DNA from: Gracilimonas sp046602855
GTDB taxonomy: Bacteria; Bacteroidota; Rhodothermia; Balneolales; Balneolaceae
Assembly: GCF_046602855.1 (NCBI RefSeq)
Contig: NZ_JBKINJ010000003.1
Coordinates: forward strand, 74,552 to 138,551
Reading direction: 5' to 3'
DNA: 64,000 nucleotides
Shown here: positions 27,581-34,403 of the stretch, piece by piece
Layout of the letters: each line of letters opens with the position of its first letter
Position numbering within the stretch: position 1 is the stretch's first letter
Translations under genes and position numbers: made by a program
The notes under the pieces: generated by a model
What the model was told of the DNA's origin: nothing
Databases searched by the model: none
What the model saw: only the letters and a program-made list of their open reading frames with translations

Positions 27581-29926
27581 ATGAGTAGCAAGAATTATAG
27601 GATCAAAAAAGTAGCCGTTTTGGGGTCGGGAGTGATGGGGTGTCAGATCGCTGCCCATTGCGTAAATGCAGGACTGGACGTCGTTTTATTAGATCTACAA
27701 AGTGACGAGCCGGATCAACCTAATAAAATTGTTGAAGAAAGCCTTAAGAAAGCTTCTGATATGAAACCGGCCCCCTTTGGCAAGCCCGAGTTCGCTAAAC
27801 GTATTGAGCTCGGTAACTTCGAAGAAGATTTTGATCTGCTTAAAGATGCGGATTGGATCTGTGAGGTGATCATTGAGAAGATGGATGTCAAAAAGGATAT
27901 GATGTCCCGCATAGATAATATCAGGAAGAAAGATGCTATTGTAAGTTCTAATACCTCCGGTCTGCCTATCTCTGAAATCGGAGAGGATTGCTCAGAAGAA
28001 ATGAAGGCTCATTTTTTGGGGACTCATTTCTTTAATCCGCCGAGGTATATGAAATTATTGGAGGTGATTCCTACAGAATCAACGTCTGAACAGGTGACCG
28101 AATATATGCACCGCTTTTGTGAGAAGTCACTTGGAAAAGGGGTCGTGATATGTAAAGATACCCCTAATTTTATAGCTAACCGCGTGGGTATATTTTCTAT
28201 TGCCAACATCATGCCTTACTTCTTTAACGGTGATTTCAGGGCTGAAGAAATAGATCTACTGACAGGTACGCTTACCGGTTATTCAAAAGCGGCTACATTC
28301 AGAACAGCCGACATGGCCGGGCTTGATGTAACAAACCACGTCGCCAAAAATCTATATCCTTCTATTCCGGATGATGAAATGCGGGAAACCTTCAATCTGC
28401 CTGATGAATTTCAGAAGATGGTTGATGAGGGGATGATCGGAAACAAGGCCGGAAAAGGCTTTTATACCAAAGAAGATGGTGAGTACCTGGTACTTAATCC
28501 TGACACGTTTGAATATGAATCTCAGAAGGAGATGGAGGATGAAGTTCTTGATGAGGCTAATAAAATAAAGGATACATCCGAGCGGCTTAAATTTTTAGTG
28601 AACTCTGAAGGTAAGATCGGTGATTTCCTGTGGAATGTTCATCGCGACCTGTTGATGTATGCAGCCAACCGAATACCGGAAATTACAGATTCACCATTAT
28701 CTATTGATCGCGCTATGCAGTGGGGCTTTAACTGGGAAATGGGTCCGTTTGAGCGATGGGATGCTTTAGGCTTACAGGAAACAGCTGATCGCATTGAAAG
28801 GGAAGATAAGGAAGTGCCGGAGTTGATCTCAGATATGTTGAGTGAGGGCATCACACATTTCTATTCTGATGGAAAAGTGTATGATCCGCAATCAAAAGCT
28901 ATGATCGATATACCACCTCAAGCCAAAGGAGAGATAAAGGTCTCGAATCTGAAAAAAGATCGTGTTTCTGTAATGGAGAATGACAGTGCTGCCCTCCATG
29001 ATATGGGAGACGGGGTCGCCATTTTCGAATTTAAAACCCCCCATTCAACACTTGGGGCAGAGTTGGTTGAATCACTTTATAATTCTTTGAGTTTGGTGAA
29101 GGCTGATTTTGAAGCTTTGGTGATCAGCCACGATAGAGATAATTTTGCTTTTGGGGCGAACCTGAAAGAAGCACTTTCAGCTAAACAAAATGGTGATTCG
29201 GATAGTGTGGTTGATGCTGTAAATAACTTTCAGAAAACAGCAGTTGCTTTGAAGTATGCGCCATTCCCTGTTATCACTGCCCCTTTTGGAAAAACCTTAG
29301 GTGGCGGAGTGGAATTCTGCCTTTATGCTGATAAAGTAGTGGCCCATCATGAAACCTATATGGGATTGGTTGAAGTAGGCGTGGGATTGATTCCAGCCGG
29401 TGGAGGAACTACAGAGATGCTCCGAAGAGCAATGAATAAACTTGAAGGAGAGGCTGATCCTTTAGCCTTTATCCGGGAAGTATTTAAAACAATAGGAATG
29501 GCCAAAGTCTCTGAAAGTGCGTACTTGGCTAAAGAGCTTGGATATTTGCGCGCGACTGATACCATTGTGATGAACAGGGATCTGCTTATCAAAACCGCAA
29601 AAGAAGAAGCGATAAATCTGGTTAAAGCCGGATATCAGTCACCGGCAGAAACTCCTGTTAAAGTATTGGGCAAAACAGCATTTGCAGCCATGAAGTTGAT
29701 GTTGCATGTGATGCATGAAGGAAAATATATAACCGATTATGATCAGGTCGTGGCTGAGAGAGTTGCTTATGTGTTGGCGGGCGGTGATCTGAGTGAAGCT
29801 CAGGAAGTGCCGGAATCTTATTTATTGAAATTGGAAAGAGAAGCGATTCTGGAGTGTCTTCAAGATGACCGAACACTGGCAAGAATAAAACACATGCTCA
29901 AAAAGGGTAAACCGTTGAGAAATTAG
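27581..29926 (+). CDS. fadN: FadN-type 3-hydroxyacyl-CoA dehydrogenase / enoyl-CoA hydratase
   Basis: 781 residues. The dehydrogenase is N-terminal (KVAVLGSGVMGCQIAAHCVNAG, residues 10-31; FLGTHFFNPPRYMKLLEVIP; KDTPNFIANRVGIF). The enoyl-CoA hydratase domain is C-terminal (FAFGANLKEAL; APFGKTLGGGVEFCLYAD; GVGLIPAGGGTTEM). This domain order is the reverse of E. coli FadB/FadJ and matches Bacillus FadN. It carries out hydration and NAD-dependent oxidation in fatty-acid beta-oxidation. The downstream thiolase is separated from it by a four-helix-bundle cassette. Confidence 0.93.
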   Translation: MSSKNYRIKKVAVLGSGVMGCQIAAHCVNAGLDVVLLDLQSDEPDQPNKIVEESLKKASDMKPAPFGKPEFAKRIELGNFEEDFDLLKDADWICEVIIEKMDVKKDMMSRIDNIRKKDAIVSSNTSGLPISEIGEDCSEEMKAHFLGTHFFNPPRYMKLLEVIPTESTSEQVTEYMHRFCEKSLGKGVVICKDTPNFIANRVGIFSIANIMPYFFNGDFRAEEIDLLTGTLTGYSKAATFRTADMAGLDVTNHVAKNLYPSIPDDEMRETFNLPDEFQKMVDEGMIGNKAGKGFYTKEDGEYLVLNPDTFEYESQKEMEDEVLDEANKIKDTSERLKFLVNSEGKIGDFLWNVHRDLLMYAANRIPEITDSPLSIDRAMQWGFNWEMGPFERWDALGLQETADRIEREDKEVPELISDMLSEGITHFYSDGKVYDPQSKAMIDIPPQAKGEIKVSNLKKDRVSVMENDSAALHDMGDGVAIFEFKTPHSTLGAELVESLYNSLSLVKADFEALVISHDRDNFAFGANLKEALSAKQNGDSDSVVDAVNNFQKTAVALKYAPFPVITAPFGKTLGGGVEFCLYADKVVAHHETYMGLVEVGVGLIPAGGGTTEMLRRAMNKLEGEADPLAFIREVFKTIGMAKVSESAYLAKELGYLRATDTIVMNRDLLIKTAKEEAINLVKAGYQSPAETPVKVLGKTAFAAMKLMLHVMHEGKYITDYDQVVAERVAYVLAGGDLSEAQEVPESYLLKLEREAILECLQDDRTLARIKHMLKKGKPLRN

Positions 29927-29948
29927 TTGTGAGTTGTGAGTTCTGAGT
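29926..29948. repeat. Upstream arm of inverted repeat enclosing the 29960 four-helix gene
   Basis: GTTGTGAGTTGTGAGTTCTGAGT in heptamer steps (quoted in parts: GTTGTGA, GTTGTGA, GTTCTGAGT). Its inner 13 bases, 29936-29948, are the exact reverse complement of 30308-30320 on the other side of the gene. It begins at the last base of the fadN stop codon. Confidence 0.85.
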
Positions 29949-29959
29949 AATGGGCTGTT

Positions 29960-30307
29960 ATGAATAAATATAAGAATTTGGAGATCTGGAAAAGGTCGGT
30001 GGCTTTAGCTACTGAAGTTTATAATGTTACAAAATCATTCCCAAATGTAGAAAAATATGGAATCACATCTCAAATTAGAAGATGTTCTGTTTCAGTTCCA
30101 TCAAATATTGCTGAAGGAGCTGGCAGGGGGAGTAAAAAAGAATTTAAACGATTTTTGAATATTGCTTATGGATCAATTTATGAACTTGAAACCCAATTAT
30201 TAATCTCTATGAATCTTGGATATTTAAAAACTGAAATACATGAAGAGTTATCAAAAGAAATAGACCAAATTCAGAAAATGATCTACTCCTTCAATAAAAA
30301 ATTATAG
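29960..30307 (+). CDS. Four-helix-bundle protein of the 23S rRNA intervening-sequence (S23/IVP) family
   Basis: 115 residues with the family signature: NLEIWKRSVALATEVYNVTKSFP, YGITSQIRRCSVSVPSNIAEGAGRGSKKEFKRFLNIAYGSIYELETQL. The family forms a pentameric four-helix barrel related to Avd of diversity-generating retroelements. Its function is not established. It sits between fadN and the thiolase gene, an unusual passenger in a beta-oxidation operon. It is enclosed by a 13-bp perfect inverted repeat that leaves only 11 bases to its start codon and none after its stop. Confidence 0.92.
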   Translation: MNKYKNLEIWKRSVALATEVYNVTKSFPNVEKYGITSQIRRCSVSVPSNIAEGAGRGSKKEFKRFLNIAYGSIYELETQLLISMNLGYLKTEIHEELSKEIDQIQKMIYSFNKKL

Positions 30308-30337
30308 ACTCAGAACTCACTATTCAAAACTCATGAC
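30308..30337. repeat. Downstream arm of inverted repeat enclosing the 29960 four-helix gene
   Basis: ACTCAGAACTCAC (30308-30320) pairs with 29936-29948. It continues as TATTCAAAACTCATGAC and runs into the ATG of the thiolase gene at 30333, so the start codon of the next gene is part of the repeat. Confidence 0.85.
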
Positions 30338-31529
30338 TATAAATACAAAAGAAGCATACATCGTTTCAGCAGCACGAACACCATGTGGAAAAGCCAATAA
30401 AGGGTCACTTCGATTTACCAGACCTGATTCTATGGGTGGAGCCGTTGTTAAAGATCTCATAGATCGAACTAAAGGGTTAGACCCGGAGCAGGTAGAAGAT
30501 GTGATCATGGGATGTGCATTTCCTGAAGCTTCACAGGGTCTCAATGTTGCCCGACAGATCGCAATTTTAGGAGGATTACCTGATTCGGTGCCCGGCGTAA
30601 CGGTTAATCGGTTTTGTTCATCAGGTTTGCAGACCATATCAATGGCAGCTGAAAGAATAATGGCCGGTGGAGCGGATGTGATCATAGCCGGAGGTGTTGA
30701 GTCAATGAGCCTTGTTCCAATGGGTGGCATGTCGGTTCAGCCTAACCCTGATTTGATCGATAATAAGCCCGGAGTGTATGTGAGTATGGGTATTACTGCA
30801 GAAAACGTTGCGGATAAATATGATGTCAGTCGAGAGGACCAAGATGAATTTGCATATCGCAGTCACCAAAGAGCTATCCATGCCTGGGAAGAAGGTAAAT
30901 TTGATGAACAGATCACACCTATTGAAGTAAGTGAAAAGAAAGTTACTGCGGGAGGTGAAGTTGTTGAGGATACGTTCACCTTTAGGCAAGATGAAGGACC
31001 GCGGGCAGATACCTCGGTTGAAGCTCTCTCAGGATTAAGACCTGCTTTTAAACAAGGCGGAAGCGTAACGGCCGGCAATTCATCCCAGATGAATGACGCA
31101 GCTGCCGGAGTAGTAGTGATGAGCGGGGAAATGGTCAAGAAACTTGGACTTGAACCCATGGCTCGTTATGTGGGCTTTCAGGTGGCAGGAGTCGCGCCTG
31201 AGATCATGGGAATTGGACCTATCGAAGCGGTGCCAAAAGTTTTAAATAAGACGGGATTAAATTTATCCGATATTGATCTGACCGAATTGAATGAAGCCTT
31301 TGCATCACAATCGCTGGCAGTGATAAGAAAGCTTGGATTGGATGAAGAGATCACCAATGTAAACGGTGGGGCTATTGCTATGGGCCACCCGCTTGGATGT
31401 ACCGGCGCCAAATTGACTACTCAGATCCTGTACGAGATGCAAGCACGGAAATCCAAGTATGGAATGGTTACTATGTGTATCGGTGGGGGAATGGGAGCCG
31501 CCGGTATTTTTGAGAATTTGAGGGTATAA
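30333..31529 (+). CDS. fadA: Acetyl-CoA acyltransferase (beta-oxidation thiolase)
   Basis: 398 residues with nucleophile Cys95 in VNRFCSSGLQ, the NEAFASQS segment, GGAIAMGHPLGCTGAK and the C-terminal MCIGGGMGAAGIFE catalytic Cys. It cleaves 3-ketoacyl-CoA to acetyl-CoA and a shortened acyl-CoA. It follows fadN and the four-helix cassette, and its ATG lies within the cassette repeat arm. Confidence 0.93.
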   Translation: MTINTKEAYIVSAARTPCGKANKGSLRFTRPDSMGGAVVKDLIDRTKGLDPEQVEDVIMGCAFPEASQGLNVARQIAILGGLPDSVPGVTVNRFCSSGLQTISMAAERIMAGGADVIIAGGVESMSLVPMGGMSVQPNPDLIDNKPGVYVSMGITAENVADKYDVSREDQDEFAYRSHQRAIHAWEEGKFDEQITPIEVSEKKVTAGGEVVEDTFTFRQDEGPRADTSVEALSGLRPAFKQGGSVTAGNSSQMNDAAAGVVVMSGEMVKKLGLEPMARYVGFQVAGVAPEIMGIGPIEAVPKVLNKTGLNLSDIDLTELNEAFASQSLAVIRKLGLDEEITNVNGGAIAMGHPLGCTGAKLTTQILYEMQARKSKYGMVTMCIGGGMGAAGIFENLRV

Positions 31530-31559
31530 AGTTTTTCAAAGTTGGTTTCAATTCAAAAT

Positions 31560-31605
31560 ATTGATCCCATAGGGGCAATTCATGAATTGCCCCTATGGGA
31601 TCAAT
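31560..31605. repeat. 46-bp perfect palindrome (GATCCCATAGGGGCAATTCATG family)
   Basis: Each half reads ATTGATCCCATAGGGGCAAT plus TCA, and the centre is CATG at 31581-31584; there is no mismatch over 46 bases. It lies alone between the thiolase and dienoyl-CoA reductase genes. A related element occurs at 43128-43169. It would form a long loopless hairpin in RNA. Confidence 0.92.
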
Positions 31606-31628
31606 GAAACAAACATTAATTCAATTTT

Positions 31629-32486
31629 ATGTATACAGAAGACACTCTTTCAGGAAAGACCATTTTAATAACCGGGGGTGGCAGTGGCCTTGGGTTAGCA
31701 ATGGCTAAAGCATTTACAAGAACAGGAGCCGATATTGCTATCTGCGGTAGAACAGAAAAAAAGCTCCAAAAGGCCGTCAAAGAGATCGAAAATGAAAGGG
31801 AAGAAGCTGTTGCCAGATATTATCAGTGCGATGTTCGCGACTATGAAGGTGTAACATCAATGTTTGAACATATTATTAAAGATTTCGGCTCTATTGAAGG
31901 ACTGGTGAACAATGCGGCCGGTAACTTTCTATCGGCTTCGGAAGACCTTACGCCCGGTGGGTTTAAAGCCATTGTTGATATTGTACTTCATGGCAGCTTT
32001 AACTGCACTCATGTTTTCGGGAACTACCTTATCGATAACGACAAAGAGGGAAATATTTTGAATATGGTAACAACCTATGCTGAAGGAACGGGTTGTGCTT
32101 TCGTATTGCCATCGGCTTGTGGCAAAGCAGGAGTGCTGGCTATGACAAGATCGCTGGCTTTCGAGTGGGCGGAATATGGAATTCGGTTGAACGCTATTGC
32201 TCCGGGGCCATTTCCAACAGAAGGGGCATGGTCCCGTTTGGTTCCTGAAGAAACTATGGAAAAGGAATTTATAGGAAAAATTCCCTTAAAAAGATATGGC
32301 GAGCCAAAAGAGCTCGCCAATCTTGCAGTATTCTTAATGTCTGATCTCTCATCCTATATGACCGGTGAATGTGTGGTCATAGATGGAGGGGAAAGGCTTC
32401 AGGCAGGTCAGTTTAACTTTATAGACGGCTTAATGCCTCGCAGTGAACTGAAAAAGATGTTCAAGGCCATGAAGCCTAAAAAGTGA
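31629..32486 (+). CDS. 2,4-dienoyl-CoA reductase, SDR type
   Basis: 285 residues. The NADPH-binding TGGGSGLGLAMAKAF motif (residues 15-29) and NNAAGNF are SDR features. The active-site region TTYAEGTGCAFVLPSACGKAG has Ser-Ala-x-x-Lys in place of the classical Tyr-x-x-x-Lys, with the Tyr displaced upstream, as in mitochondrial DECR1. RLNAIAPGPFPTEGAWSRL also matches that group. It allows oxidation of unsaturated fatty acids and closes the fad operon. Confidence 0.9.
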   Translation: MYTEDTLSGKTILITGGGSGLGLAMAKAFTRTGADIAICGRTEKKLQKAVKEIENEREEAVARYYQCDVRDYEGVTSMFEHIIKDFGSIEGLVNNAAGNFLSASEDLTPGGFKAIVDIVLHGSFNCTHVFGNYLIDNDKEGNILNMVTTYAEGTGCAFVLPSACGKAGVLAMTRSLAFEWAEYGIRLNAIAPGPFPTEGAWSRLVPEETMEKEFIGKIPLKRYGEPKELANLAVFLMSDLSSYMTGECVVIDGGERLQAGQFNFIDGLMPRSELKKMFKAMKPKK

Positions 32487-32497
32487 TCAAAGTATAA

Positions 32498-32650
32498 TTA
32501 AATCACCATGCCGATCATCAACACAGATGCGATGACCAAATAGTAGAATCGTTTTACATTTTTATCCGGCTTATGCAGGCCAAAAATGTTTTTAAAGATA
32601 TAATGATCAAATCCTAGTTTGTAGTATTTTTCGTATAATTTAGCTCTCAT
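32498..32650 (-). CDS. Small membrane protein of 50 residues
   Basis: MRAKLYEKYYKLGFDHYIF and then KNIFGLHKPDKNVKRFYYLVIASVLMIGMVI, with a single predicted C-terminal transmembrane helix and a basic N-terminus. A strong Shine-Dalgarno (GAGGAGGTGCC) is centred about 8-10 bases before the ATG at 32650, the best one seen in this window. Family unknown. It is convergent with the dienoyl-CoA reductase gene and lies downstream of the secreted-protein gene at 32725. Confidence 0.7.
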   Translation of the reverse strand: MRAKLYEKYYKLGFDHYIFKNIFGLHKPDKNVKRFYYLVIASVLMIGMVI

Positions 32651-32724
32651 AGTGGCACCTCCTCTTAATAATTGGTGCTGTATTTAAAGATGATTGTTGT
32701 TGAATAGTGGAAATGCAGTTGCTA

Positions 32725-33072
32725 CTAATTTTTGGTAGCAATCAGCTCTTTATCGGCCTTTACTACTTTTCCGTCAATAATAGTTTCAATACTGAGTTTT
32801 TCGCCTTTATCGTAAACGGCTTTGGTTATCACCTCGTCAGAATTAAAGCCGAAAAGAACCCAGGTTCCGTGTGGTTTTACCGTATCCCCATCTTTCCAAT
32901 ACTGACCTTTTTGAAGGATATTTCCTTCATCATCAAAAAACTTAACGTTATAAATGTTGTTCTCAACATGTGTGATCACATATTCATGTTCAACATTCTT
33001 AACCGTTTGTTGTGCAAAAAGGCCGGTAGAAAAGATCAGAATAAATAAAAACGCCGTAATTAATTTCTTCAT
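32725..33072 (-). CDS. Small secreted protein of unknown function
   Basis: 115 residues starting with a signal peptide (MKKLITAFLFILIFSTGLFA). The mature part resembles MORN/toxin-antitoxin YwqK-like output repeats, as in FFDDEGNILQKGQYWKDGDTVKPHGTWVLF, which suggests a beta-rich fold. GGAG lies about ten bases before the ATG. An array of six hexamers at exact 11-bp spacing lies 30-90 bases upstream, so expression is probably controlled by an OmpR/PhoB-type regulator. Confidence 0.8.
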   Translation of the reverse strand: MKKLITAFLFILIFSTGLFAQQTVKNVEHEYVITHVENNIYNVKFFDDEGNILQKGQYWKDGDTVKPHGTWVLFGFNSDEVITKAVYDKGEKLSIETIIDGKVVKADKELIATKN

Positions 33073-33101
33073 AGTATTTCTCCACTTAGTTCACCCCAAT
33101 G

Positions 33102-33162
33102 TTAAGAAATTGTTAACTCAATGTAAATGGTTTGTTAACGAAAAGTTAACATTAAGTTAACA
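33102..33162 (-). promoter_or_regulatory. Six-fold 11-bp operator array (Pho-box-like) upstream of the 33072 gene
   Basis: On the plus strand, hexamers start at 33102 (TTAAGA), 33113 (TTAACT), 33124 (TAAATG), 33135 (TTAACG), 33146 (TTAACA) and 33157 (TTAACA): five steps of exactly 11 bases. Read toward the gene, the unit is TGTTAA. OmpR/PhoB-type winged-helix regulators bind such one-turn direct repeats, and TTAACA with 11-bp spacing is the Bacillus PhoP box. The spacing is seen; the regulator is inference. Confidence 0.7.
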
Positions 33163-33168
33163 TAGGGC

Positions 33169-34023
33169 TCAGTGGTACTGTGAGAGGCGCTTTTCTATCT
33201 GTTTAATTTGTAGCGAGAGTTGATAAGCATCGTATGGAGTAAAAGGAGTCTCTCTTTTCATTTGTACAGATTTTAAAAACATCAGGGCGGCTTTTTCTGC
33301 AGCTTTAGAGGGGTCAAATGACTGTTTCTCAAAGTATAGGTGTTTTCCGGTGCTTAAACGGCCTATGCGAACCACTTGTTCAGGAGCATCACAGTCAAGG
33401 ATCTCATGCCTGCTTCCTGAAATACGTTTGTGTCTGTTCGAAGATGCTCCGGTGTAAATGTTGATGTCAGCCGTGGAGCCATTATCGAAGCGGATGAACA
33501 GATGCAATGCCGAGGGATGCGTATCGTTCAACAGTACATTTTTAGCCTCGATATGATGAATACCACTATCCATCCATTTCATGCAGAGACCAAGTTCATC
33601 GATCCAAAAATGCCTGAATTCGTTTTTGGCATTCATGAACTGGGTATAATGAATATCACGTGAGATACTGAGATAAGAAGGGCGGGGCATGCGGTCCATC
33701 ATCCACTGGGTGGCGGGGGCCAGAGTTGGCCAGTGAGAAAACTGTACGTGAACCCCTGCTTCCATAGACGCTCGATAAATGGTTTCAAGCTTTTCAGTAT
33801 CGGTTGGCTGTAATGCGACCAGGAAACAGTTCAACCTTTGATGAATACCTTCGAGAAGCAGATCGAGGTTCTGTTCAGATTCATCCACCAAAAAGCAGGC
33901 ATCCACATTGCCCAATTCAGATATGCTCGGGCATAATTCTACTTCATGCACGATCTGATGGGGACGTAAATGTCGCTCCCAGGCCACAGCTCGTTTGGCA
34001 TCTCCGATAATTCCAATTTTCAT
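33169..34023 (-). CDS. Gfo/Idh/MocA-like oxidoreductase
   Basis: 284 residues. It starts with a short Rossmann strand MKIGIIGDAKRAVAWERHL, but the glycine-rich loop is weak. ACFLVDESEQNLDLLLEGI and VHVQFSHWPTLAPATQWMMDRM, then FWIDELGLCMKWMDSGIHHIEAK, fit the C-terminal domain of the GFO/IDH/MOCA family. It is shorter than the usual 330-380 residues. The substrate cannot be named. Confidence 0.65.
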   Translation of the reverse strand: MKIGIIGDAKRAVAWERHLRPHQIVHEVELCPSISELGNVDACFLVDESEQNLDLLLEGIHQRLNCFLVALQPTDTEKLETIYRASMEAGVHVQFSHWPTLAPATQWMMDRMPRPSYLSISRDIHYTQFMNAKNEFRHFWIDELGLCMKWMDSGIHHIEAKNVLLNDTHPSALHLFIRFDNGSTADINIYTGASSNRHKRISGSRHEILDCDAPEQVVRIGRLSTGKHLYFEKQSFDPSKAAEKAALMFLKSVQMKRETPFTPYDAYQLSLQIKQIEKRLSQYH

Positions 34024-34086
34024 ATACTCTCCACGTTAAGTTGGAGGTCAAGATGCTAAGCCGGTACGACTTTTACAAGAAAGAGG

Positions 34087-34269
34087 TTAGTCGGGCATTA
34101 CAATGGCAAGAATAAAATATAATAGTATAGGTGATCCCCAACCGAGGAAGATCAGTAAAATGAATAATACGCGAATCAGGGTTGAGTCCCATCCAAGATA
34201 TTCGGCAAAGCCACCGCAAACGCCTGCAAGCATTTTATCGGTGCGTGATTTTCTGAGTTTAGCTGGCAT
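34087..34269 (-). CDS. PspC domain small membrane protein
   Basis: 60 residues that are almost entirely a PspC domain: RKSRTDKMLAGVCGGFAEYLGWD followed by a hydrophobic helix pair ending in YFILAIVMPD. Such short PspC proteins are common in this lineage and are linked to envelope-stress responses. No psp partner is adjacent. Confidence 0.92.
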   Translation of the reverse strand: MPAKLRKSRTDKMLAGVCGGFAEYLGWDSTLIRVLFILLIFLGWGSPILLYFILAIVMPD

Positions 34270-34345
34270 GATGAATTTGTTTTTAGATTATAATCTAGCC
34301 TTTGTTACGCCCGCTCAAAAAAGATGTTGCAAAAAAAGTTCAATA

Positions 34346-34373
34346 AAAAAAGCGAAGCCGATTAAGCTTCGCT
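34346..34373 (-). terminator. Terminator of the blaI-M56 operon
   Basis: On the minus strand AGCGAAGC (34373-34366) pairs with GCTTCGCT (34358-34351) and is followed by a T-tract. It lies 30 bases after the M56-TonB gene stop. Confidence 0.9.
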
Positions 34374-34403
34374 AAATATATAAAGTTAGTATGTATTATC
34401 CGG

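Noticed and set aside
29960..30307. Diversity-generating retroelement, because Avd is a four-helix bundle related to this family
   Set aside because: No reverse transcriptase, template repeat or variable repeat is present near any of the three four-helix genes.
33169..34023. Pseudogene call for the short Gfo/Idh/MocA-like gene
   Set aside because: The frame is uninterrupted, has a proper start, and its ends do not continue as family sequence in other frames, so it looks like a short intact member.
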